Source: Dokdonella_A sp966248875
GTDB taxonomy: Bacteria; Pseudomonadota; Gammaproteobacteria; Xanthomonadales; Rhodanobacteraceae
Reading direction: 5' to 3'
NCBI GenBank assembly: GCA_966248875.1
Contig: CBINBI010000034.1
Span: 1 to 33,179 of the forward strand
Length of the DNA stretch: 33,179 bases
The notes beneath the pieces were generated by a model. The model saw nothing but the letters and a program-made list of their open reading frames with translations. It was not told the DNA's origin and did no database searches. The translations under genes were made by a program, and so were the position numbers. Below, piece by piece: positions 16,036-23,201 of the stretch (the stretch's first letter is position 1; each line of letters opens with the position of its first letter).

Positions 16036-16362
16036 TTACTCACAGTTCAACATCTGTGCTGACTGGCTGAACGCGTCGTTGGCCTGCTTGCAGGCGTTCG
16101 CGAGCGCGGTCTTGTCCTGCATGACCGCCCACTGCGACTTTGCCGCTTCCATCTGCTGCTTGTAGGTCGCAGCCATCGGGCTGTTCGCGCCGAGCTTTTC
16201 CATGCATTTGTTGACGCGGTCGACATAGGCGTCGCATTCGGCGACCGAGCTCGACGCGACCGATGTCGCGGACGGCTTGGCCGCGTCGTCGTTCTTGCCG
16301 CCGCAGGCCGCGAGTGACGCCGCGGCGAACGCGAGGTAACAGACTCTGTGTAACGTCTTCAA
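16036..16362 (-). CDS. Small four-cysteine lipoprotein inserted between atpG and atpD
   Basis: I choose the TTG at 16362 as start because GGGAGGG lies 6 nt upstream and it yields a clean lipoprotein signal. An ATG at 16446 would add 28 unrelated residues and overlap atpG by 4 nt. The protein is 108 residues. The signal is MKTLHRVCYLAFAAASLAAC with lipobox LAAC and Cys20 lipidated, followed by a Ser/Ala-rich linker and a compact helical domain. Four cysteines, at 43, 53, 91 and 107 (ECDAYVDRVNKC, NACKQANDAF, MLNCE), could form two disulfides in the periplasm. It vaguely recalls small DUF5339-like proteins, but I cannot confirm that. The function is unknown. It sits between atpG (80 nt upstream) and atpD (152 nt downstream), inside an operon whose order is normally fixed. 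Confidence 0.78.
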   Translation of the reverse strand: MKTLHRVCYLAFAAASLAACGGKNDDAAKPSATSVASSSVAECDAYVDRVNKCMEKLGANSPMAATYKQQMEAAKSQWAVMQDKTALANACKQANDAFSQSAQMLNCE

Positions 16363-16442
16363 AGAAACACCCTCCCAGAAAGTATCAGGGCCGCCGCTCG
16401 CGCAGCGGATGTGTCCTGCCACATTCCCCCCAATCCGAAACG

Positions 16443-17306
16443 TCATACCGCCGCCGCGCCGCCGACGATTTCCGAGATTTCCTGCGTGATCGCTGCCTGG
16501 CGCGCCTTGTTGTAGACGAGCGTCAGGTTGTCGATCAGCTTGGTCGCGTTGTCCGACGCGCTCTTCATCGCGACCATGCGCGCCGCGTGCTCACTGGCGA
16601 GGTTCTCCAGCGTCGCCTGGTAGACCAGAGATTCGACGTAGCGCGTCAGCACGTGCTCCATCACCGTTTCCGGGTCGGGCTCGTACAGGTAATCCCAGTT
16701 GTGCGCGCTCGCAAACTGCTCCGAAGGCGGCAGCGGCAGCAGCTGATCGACCCGCGGCTTCTGCGTCATCGTGTTGACGAAGTCGTTGTAGGCGAGATTG
16801 AGCCGGTCGACGCGGCCGGCGCTGTAGGCGTCGAGCATGACCTTGATGACGCCGATCAGCTGCGCTACCTGCGGCCGCTCGCCGAGGTGCGTCACGCTGC
16901 CGACGAGATTGACCTTGAGCCGCTTGAAAAACGCGCTGCCCTTGCTGCCGATGCAGACGACGTCGACCTCGACGCCCTTGGCCTGCCAGTCGCGGATTTC
17001 GGCGAGCAGGCGGCGGAACAGGTTGGCGTTGAGGCCGCCGCAGAGGCCGCGATCGGTCGATACCACGACGTAACCGACGCGCTTGACGCTCTCGCGCGTC
17101 ACCATGAACGGGTGCTTGTACTCGGCCGTCGCGTGCGCGATGTGGCCGATCACCTGGCGCATCGCGCGCGAATACGGGCGCGAGGCGCGCATGAGGTCCT
17201 GCGCCTTGCGGATCTTCGAGGCCGAGACCATCTCGAGCGCGCGCGTCACCTTGCGGGTGTTCTGCACGCTCTTGATCTTCGTCTTGATTTCGCGTCCGCC
17301 TGCCAT
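16443..17306 (-). CDS. atpG: F1 ATP synthase gamma subunit
   Basis: 287 residues, the central rotor shaft of F1. The N-terminal signature GREIKTKIKSVQNTRKVTRALEMVSASKIRKAQ and the C-terminal helix ENLASEHAARMVAMKSASDNATKLIDNLTLVYNKARQAAITQEISEIVGGA (the gamma signature) are complete. VVSTDRGLCGGLNANLF marks the Rossmann-like central part. Length matches E. coli gamma (287). It is followed, unusually, by the lipoprotein gene rather than atpD. Confidence 0.98.
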   Translation of the reverse strand: MAGGREIKTKIKSVQNTRKVTRALEMVSASKIRKAQDLMRASRPYSRAMRQVIGHIAHATAEYKHPFMVTRESVKRVGYVVVSTDRGLCGGLNANLFRRLLAEIRDWQAKGVEVDVVCIGSKGSAFFKRLKVNLVGSVTHLGERPQVAQLIGVIKVMLDAYSAGRVDRLNLAYNDFVNTMTQKPRVDQLLPLPPSEQFASAHNWDYLYEPDPETVMEHVLTRYVESLVYQATLENLASEHAARMVAMKSASDNATKLIDNLTLVYNKARQAAITQEISEIVGGAAAV

Positions 17307-17325
17307 CTCTTCTCTCGCTTCTGCC

Positions 17326-17379
17326 GTGGGAGCGGCTTCAGCCGCGATGCCCTACATTCGGGGCCGAGGCCCCTCCCAC
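17326..17379. repeat. REP-like multi-hairpin element between atpA and atpG
   Basis: Outer arms GTGGGAG (17326-17332) and CTCCCAC (17373-17379) enclose two inner hairpins: GCGGCT-TC-AGCCGC (17332-17345) and GGGGCC-GA-GGCCCC (17360-17373). The whole folds as a three-way, cloverleaf-like structure. The GGGAGCGGCTTCAGCCGCGA core resembles REP elements common in Pseudomonas and Xanthomonadales. It fills most of the 86-bp gap. Confidence 0.85.
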
Positions 17380-17392
17380 AAGATCCGGGTGC

Positions 17393-18940
<1,548 letters not shown>

Positions 18941-18977
18941 GGCTGTTTCCTTCGGTGTGCGTCGCTTCGCGCCGCAC

Positions 18978-19051
18978 GGGATTCTCTTGGTTGGGATTCG
19001 GGATTCGGATTCGCGAGCGCCGCTCTACGAATCCCCAATCCCGACTCCCGG
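18978..19051. repeat. Inverted heptad repeat (GGGATTC type) between atpH and atpA
   Basis: The left arm (18993-19012) is GGGATTCGGGATTCGGATTC, with a further lone GGGATTC at 18978. The right arm (19028-19051) is the imperfect reverse complement CGAATCCCCAATCCCGACTC. The loop is about 15 nt. It is the third copy of the GGGATTC/GGGAATC class in the window. Confidence 0.85.
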
Positions 19052-19055
19052 CTCT

Positions 19056-19589
19056 TCAATGCGTCAACGCCGCCTCGAGCTGGTGCAGCCTGCCGCGCAC
19101 CGATCCGTCGATCACCACGTCGCCGGCGTCGATGATCGCGCCGCCGAGCACGCCGGGATCTACCGTCTGCTCCAGCTCGATGTCGCGGCCGAAGCGTCGC
19201 TTCAGCGCGTCCTTGAGCCGCGCGGCCTCGTCCGGCCCGATCGGCGCCGCGGTGCGCACGCGCACCTGCAGCGTCTTCTCGGCTTCGCGCTTCTGCTGCT
19301 CGAACAGCGCGGCGATTTCCGGCAGCGCCTCGAGGCGATGGTTGTCCGCGAGCAGCTTGACGAAGCTCGCGAACGGCGAGTCGCCAGGTTCGCCGTCCGG
19401 CAGGAACAGCGAGGCGAGCTCGCCCGGCGTCACGCGCGGATTGCCGAACAGCGCACGCACGGCGGGATCGGCGGCGACCTGCGCCGCGAACGCGAGCTTG
19501 GATGCCCACTCGCCGAGCGTGTGCCCGGCCGAGGCGAGCTCGAAGGCCGCGCGTGCGTACGGGCGTGCGAGAGTCAGCGGCTGCGACAT
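19056..19589 (-). CDS. atpH: F1 ATP synthase delta subunit
   Basis: 177 residues. ARPYARAAFELA at the N-terminus is the family signature, and the C-terminal region includes RRFGRDIELEQTVDPGVLGGAIIDAGDVVIDGSVRGRL. The subunit caps the top of F1 and links it to the b-subunit peripheral stalk. Its start follows the atpF stop by one base (TGA-C-ATG), implying tight coupling. Confidence 0.97.
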   Translation of the reverse strand: MSQPLTLARPYARAAFELASAGHTLGEWASKLAFAAQVAADPAVRALFGNPRVTPGELASLFLPDGEPGDSPFASFVKLLADNHRLEALPEIAALFEQQKREAEKTLQVRVRTAAPIGPDEAARLKDALKRRFGRDIELEQTVDPGVLGGAIIDAGDVVIDGSVRGRLHQLEAALTH

Positions 19590-19590
19590 G

Positions 19591-20064
19591 TCATCCCATC
19601 TCGGCTACGAGCTGATCGAGCAGCGCCTTGTGGGCGTTCGCGTCGATCTCGCGCTGCAGGATCTTCTCGGCGCCCGAGACCGCGAGCGCGGCGACCTGGC
19701 TCCGCAGCGCCTCGCGCGCGCGGTGCGCCATGTTCTCGATGTCGGCCGCGGCGGTGGCTTTCTGCCGCGTCGCTTCGACGATGGCGTCCTGGCGGGCCTT
19801 CTCGATGATCTGGTTGGCCTGCTGGTGAGCGCGGTCGATGATCGTCGCCGCCTCGGCGCGCGCCTTCCTGATCTCCTCGGCAACGCGGGCGTCCGCGTCG
19901 GCGAGGTCCTTGCGCGCCTTCTCCGCGGCCGAAAGACCCTCGGAGATGCGTTGCGCGCGATCGTCCATCGCCTTCGTCAGCGGCGGCCAGATGAATTTCA
20001 TCGTGAACCAGATGAGGATCAGGAAGACGATCATCTGGGCGACGAGTGTTGCGTTGATGGTCAC
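19591..20064 (-). CDS. atpF: Fo ATP synthase b subunit
   Basis: 157 residues. One N-terminal transmembrane helix (NATLVAQMIVFLILIWFTMKFIWPP) is followed by a long charged, alanine-rich coiled coil (AMDDRAQRISEGLSAAEKARKDLADADARVAEEI and onward), the classic b-subunit layout. It forms the peripheral stator stalk, binding delta at its C-terminus. Length matches E. coli b (156). It lies 35 nt downstream of atpE. Confidence 0.97.
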   Translation of the reverse strand: MTINATLVAQMIVFLILIWFTMKFIWPPLTKAMDDRAQRISEGLSAAEKARKDLADADARVAEEIRKARAEAATIIDRAHQQANQIIEKARQDAIVEATRQKATAAADIENMAHRAREALRSQVAALAVSGAEKILQREIDANAHKALLDQLVAEMG

Positions 20065-20099
20065 GGGTCGAACCCTCGACTCAGTATGGCGTTGTCTCT

Positions 20100-20393
20100 T
20101 CAGTGCGCCGCGCCGGCGGCCTGTGCAACGACCTTCGCCGCGAACGGGTCGACGAACGTGAAGTACATCGCGATGCCCACGCCGATGATCGGAATCGCGT
20201 CGATCAGGCCGACCAGCAGGAACATCTTGCCCTGCAGCATCGGGACCAGCTCCGGCTGGCGCGACGCGCCTTCGAGGAACTTGCCGCCCATGAGGCCCAT
20301 GCCGATCGCCGCGCCGATGCCGCCGAGGCCGAGCATGAAGGCCGCCGCGAGGGCGGTCAGGCCTTCAACGTTTGCGAGTGCGCCGATATCCAT
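20100..20393 (-). CDS. atpE: Fo ATP synthase c subunit (proteolipid)
   Basis: 97 residues, a two-helix hairpin. Helix 1 is the Gly/Ala-rich GLGGIGAAIGMGLMGG, the polar loop carries the conserved Arg45-Gln46-Pro47, and helix 2 has the ion-carrying carboxylate Asp65 (VGLIDAIPIIG). Aspartate here, as in E. coli (Asp61), suits a proton-driven ring. The protein has N- and C-terminal extensions relative to the 79-residue E. coli form. A GGAGACAACG ribosome-binding region lies just before the ATG. Confidence 0.97.
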   Translation of the reverse strand: MDIGALANVEGLTALAAAFMLGLGGIGAAIGMGLMGGKFLEGASRQPELVPMLQGKMFLLVGLIDAIPIIGVGIAMYFTFVDPFAAKVVAQAAGAAH

Positions 20394-20432
20394 CGTTGTC
20401 TCCGAGTGTTTCAGTGGTGGTGTGACGGTGAA

Positions 20433-21293
20433 TCAGTGGTGGTCCGCGGCCATCGCCATGTAGACGACGGTGAGGACCATGAAGATGTACGCCTGCAGCG
20501 AGATGATCAGGATGTGGAAGATCGTCCACGCCGTCGCGAGCAGCACCTGCACGAGAAAGCCGACGTTGTCGCCGATGCTCGCGAAGGAGTAGTTGAGCGT
20601 GAAGCAGGCGAGCAGGATGAAGATCATCTCGCCCGCGTACATGTTGCCGAACAGTCGAAGGCCGAGACTGAGCGGCTTGGCCAGCTCCTCCACGGTCTTG
20701 AGGAGAAAGTTGACCGGCATCAGCACGATCTTCGCGATGATGTTGCGCGATTCGAAGGGATGGAACAGGAACTCGGCGCCGACGCCGCCGAATCCCTTCT
20801 TGACGAAGCTGTACGTGAACGCGATCAGGAACACCGTCAGCGACATGCCGAGCGCGACGTTCGGGTCGGTGGACGGCACCGTGCGCAGGTGATCGACGCC
20901 GATGCCACCGGCGACGTTCGGCAGGAGATCCACCGGCAGCATGTCCATGAAATTCATCAGGAACACCCAGAAGCCGACGAGGAGCGCCATCGGCGCCACG
21001 AACTTCGACTGGTGGTGGAACGCGTCCTTGACCTGACTGTCCGTGAATTCGATGGCGAGCTCGATGAAGTTCTGCCACCTGCCGGGCACGCCGCTGGTCG
21101 CCTTGCGCGCGGCGGCGCGGAACATCCAGACGAAGATCGCCGCAAGCAGCAGCGAGAAGAAGACGGAATCGAGGTGCAGCACCCAGAAGCCGGTCGCTTC
21201 CGGATCAATCGACATCGTGCCGAGATCCAGCTTGAGATTGGTCAGATGGTGCAGGATGTAGCCGCTGCTGTCGTGACCGCCTTCGGATGCCAT
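20433..21293 (-). CDS. atpB: Fo ATP synthase a subunit
   Basis: 286 residues, a polytopic membrane protein. The key helix carries the essential arginine in ELAKPLSLGLRLFGNMYAGEM, and the last helix pair shows TAWTIFHILIISLQAYIFMVLTVVYMAMA with the conserved Gln. The N-terminal periplasmic part (SSGYILHHLTNLKLDLG) is as in E. coli AtpB. It forms the proton half-channels against the c-ring. Confidence 0.98.
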   Translation of the reverse strand: MASEGGHDSSGYILHHLTNLKLDLGTMSIDPEATGFWVLHLDSVFFSLLLAAIFVWMFRAAARKATSGVPGRWQNFIELAIEFTDSQVKDAFHHQSKFVAPMALLVGFWVFLMNFMDMLPVDLLPNVAGGIGVDHLRTVPSTDPNVALGMSLTVFLIAFTYSFVKKGFGGVGAEFLFHPFESRNIIAKIVLMPVNFLLKTVEELAKPLSLGLRLFGNMYAGEMIFILLACFTLNYSFASIGDNVGFLVQVLLATAWTIFHILIISLQAYIFMVLTVVYMAMAADHH

Positions 21294-21326
21294 AGCCCTG
21301 TTATTCCAATTTCGTCCAGTGAGTGA

Positions 21327-21707
21327 CTACCAGTTCCTCGTGACCGCCACCATCACCCAGTTCGCCAGAAGGCAGGCGATCGCAGTGATGATCAGCGGCG
21401 CGAAATGCTGGCCGAACAGCACGGCCCCGATCCAGAACATGAGCGCCGTCAGGATCAGCTTTCCCACTTCGGCCCGGTAGAACGCGCCGAGCACTTCGGC
21501 TGCCGTCGCTCCGCCCGCGCGCAGGCGGACCTTCGCGGCGAAGTAGAGCGTCGGCAACAGCACCGCGGCTCCGCCGAACAGTGCGGACAGCGCCGCCGCG
21601 CGGCCCCAGCCCGCCCACGTGACCAGCGCGGCGATCGTAGCGACGATCGCCTGCGCGCCCACGAGGGCCGAGGCCGTCGATCGGCCGCGTGGATGCAACC
21701 GGTCCAT
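21327..21707 (-). CDS. atpI: ATP synthase assembly protein I
   Basis: I place the start at the ATG at 21707 (GGTGA seven or so bases upstream); a GTG at 21716 is an alternative, and the open frame continues to 22112 only through non-conserved leader sequence. The 126-residue product has four hydrophobic helices (about 15-32, 39-57, 86-100 and 103-121), including LSALFGGAAVLLPTLYFA, typical of AtpI. AtpI is a non-essential factor thought to help c-ring assembly. It is the first gene of the atp operon and is preceded by a long structured leader. Confidence 0.88.
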   Translation of the reverse strand: MDRLHPRGRSTASALVGAQAIVATIAALVTWAGWGRAAALSALFGGAAVLLPTLYFAAKVRLRAGGATAAEVLGAFYRAEVGKLILTALMFWIGAVLFGQHFAPLIITAIACLLANWVMVAVTRNW

Positions 21708-21971
21708 CGCATTCACCAAACCGTGCCCGAAGGAGGATGTCCTGCCGCCGGCGTCGCGTCGCGACGACGTTCCGCCTTCGGCGCTTTCGGCCCGGCGAAT
21801 TCCGCATCGCGGTCCCATGCCGTAGCATGGCAAGCGTGGGGGCGTCTGCCCCGCAGGGACGATCCGGCTTGCTCCTTGCCGTCGCGGCAAGGGGTTTGCG
21901 TAGGCGGAAAGTCCCGTTCGGAAGGCGCCGGACCCCGGGGTCGAGCTGCCCGGGCGATCCTGACTGCAAAG
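21708..21971 (-). other. Long GC-rich 5' leader of the atp operon with stable hairpins
   Basis: If the promoter at 21979-22008 is used, the atpI mRNA has a leader of about 265 nt without a convincing gene. On the minus strand it contains CCTTGCCG-CGA-CGGCAAGG (21874-21892, 8-bp stem) and CCATGC-TACG-GCATGG (21815-21830, 6-bp stem closed by a UNCG-type tetraloop). More self-complementary GC-rich sequence lies near 21735-21775. No known riboswitch signature was recognised. Confidence 0.55.
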
Positions 21972-21978
21972 CCCAAAA

Positions 21979-22008
21979 ATTATATCAGCCGCCTGTTTGC
22001 AGCCGCAA
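21979..22008 (-). promoter_or_regulatory. Sigma-70-type promoter of the atp operon
   Basis: On the minus strand, TTGCGG (22003-22008) and a perfect TATAAT (21979-21984) are separated by 18 bp, in an otherwise very GC-rich region. This is the best promoter match I found in the window and faces atpI. An inverted repeat GTTTGC-AGCC-GCAAAC (21995-22010) covers the -35 and part of the spacer, and could be an operator. Confidence 0.7.
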
Positions 22009-22072
22009 ACCGGCAGCGCTGCGCGCGAGGCTGCCGTCCGTCGGCGCTCCGCTACCTGCAGCGGCCTGCGCG

Positions 22073-22102
22073 TTGTCGGCCGCGGCAGGCGCTCGGCATA
22101 AT
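22073..22102 (+). promoter_or_regulatory. Candidate promoter for the FHA-domain gene
   Basis: TTGTCG (22073-22078) and CATAAT (22097-22102) are 18 bp apart on the plus strand, 59 bp before the chosen start of the FHA gene. It would fire divergently from the atp promoter. Confidence 0.4.
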
Positions 22103-22161
22103 GCCGCGACACATTGTCGCACGCGATTCTTCCGAGGGGACGACAGGATCGGAGTCAGGCG

Positions 22162-23151
22162 ATGTGCCAGCTACCGGGGGGAAAGGATATGGGCGACGCT
22201 CGCGGCAAGGCCGAGCTTCTGGCCGCAGTCGATCTGGCGCCGATCGACGCACTGAAGGCGCTCAAGCACGAAGCGGATCTCCTGAGAAGCCGGCGCGCCT
22301 CGATGGAGGCGCTCAAGGCGGAGTTCGCCGAGGCCGTGTACCGGCGCGTCGACGCCGACTACGCACGTCAGCTCGAGGCGATCGAGCGCAAGTCCGAGCC
22401 GCTGCGCCAGCAGGCGCTGGCCGCCTACGCGGGCCTGCGCAACGCGATGCGCGAGATCGAGGCGGCACACGAGGCCGTCAGGCTCGACCGCCAGGAGATC
22501 GACCTGCGCCACAAGCTCGGCGAGTTCGACGCCGCCGAGCGTGACCGCCGCGCCGCGGCGATCGAGACGCTGCTCGCCGAAAGCCGGGCCGCGCACGAGC
22601 GGGCGCAGGCGTTGCGCGCGCGTTTCCTCGAAGTCTTTCCGGACGAAGCCGAGCTCGACAGGGCCACGCCGTCGCCGCGGCCGTCGCCCGAGCGCCTGCG
22701 CCCGGTCGTCGAAGCGGCGCGCGCCGCCGCCGCGATCGAGCCGGCGGCGACACGGGTCCTGCCGGTTCTCGACCTGCCGGAGCCGCCGAAGCCGCCGCCC
22801 GGCACGAAGGCGACGCCGCCTCCCGCCGGCACGTCCGCCGCCGCCGCGACCATGTTCCTGCGCACCGCTCGTCTCGTGCCGCAGAACGCCGAAGCCGGGC
22901 GCGCGGCGATTCCGCTGCCGCCGCGCCCGGTCACGCTGGGCAACGACGGCACCGCCGAGATCCAGGTCGGCGGTCCAGGCGTCGAGCCGCGGCACGCCGA
23001 GATCAATATCAACGCGAAGGGCTACACGCTGGTGGACCTCGGCAGCAAGCTCGGCACGCTGGTCAACGCCGAGCCGATCCAGGAGCGGCTGCTGCGCCAT
23101 GAGGACGTGATCCAGATCGGCGCGGCGCGGTACGTCTTCCGCGAAGGCTAG
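22162..23151 (+). CDS. Coiled-coil protein with C-terminal degenerate FHA domain
   Basis: 329 residues from the ATG at 22162 (GGAG 7 nt upstream). The ATG at 22189, preceded by GGGGGGAAAGGA, is a serious alternative that trims nine residues. Residues about 15-180 are a charged, Ala/Glu/Arg/Leu-rich helical region, probably coiled coil. Residues about 185-240 are a Pro/Ala-rich linker, and about 245-329 fit an FHA fold (VTLGNDGTAEIQVG, RHAEININAKGYTLVDLGSKLGTLVN). FHA domains normally bind phosphothreonine through a Gly-Arg, a Ser and an Asn. Here those positions read Gly260-Asn261, Glu275/Pro276 before Arg277-His278, and Leu297 in SKLGT. No signal peptide is seen, so it is probably cytoplasmic. 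The partner is unknown, and no Ser/Thr kinase is encoded nearby. Confidence 0.72.
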   Translation: MCQLPGGKDMGDARGKAELLAAVDLAPIDALKALKHEADLLRSRRASMEALKAEFAEAVYRRVDADYARQLEAIERKSEPLRQQALAAYAGLRNAMREIEAAHEAVRLDRQEIDLRHKLGEFDAAERDRRAAAIETLLAESRAAHERAQALRARFLEVFPDEAELDRATPSPRPSPERLRPVVEAARAAAAIEPAATRVLPVLDLPEPPKPPPGTKATPPPAGTSAAAATMFLRTARLVPQNAEAGRAAIPLPPRPVTLGNDGTAEIQVGGPGVEPRHAEININAKGYTLVDLGSKLGTLVNAEPIQERLLRHEDVIQIGAARYVFREG

Positions 23152-23168
23152 GGCCGGCACGACGAGGC

Positions 23169-23192
23169 GGCAGCGCAGCGAGCGCTGCTGCC
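23169..23192. terminator. Hairpin between convergent FHA and fadE genes
   Basis: GGCAGC (23169-23174) pairs with GCTGCC (23187-23192), and AGCG with CGCT inside, with a small bulge. It sits in the 50-bp gap between two convergent genes, where a bidirectional terminator is expected. There is no clear T-run on either side. Confidence 0.4.
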
Positions 23193-23201
23193 CCGCGGCT
23201 T

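Noticed and set aside
16363..16446. ATG start at 16446 for the lipoprotein gene
   Set aside because: It adds 28 residues ahead of a normal signal peptide and overlaps atpG, while the TTG at 16362 has a good GGGAGGG ribosome-binding site.
20415..20437. TGTGA near the atpE-atpB junction as a second CRP site
   Set aside because: The second half-site does not match TCACA, and the position is between closely spaced cistrons.
21708..22112. Extended atpI reading frame and overlapping frames in the leader
   Set aside because: The predicted residues before 21707 are Arg/Pro-rich, unlike AtpI, and include the promoter region.
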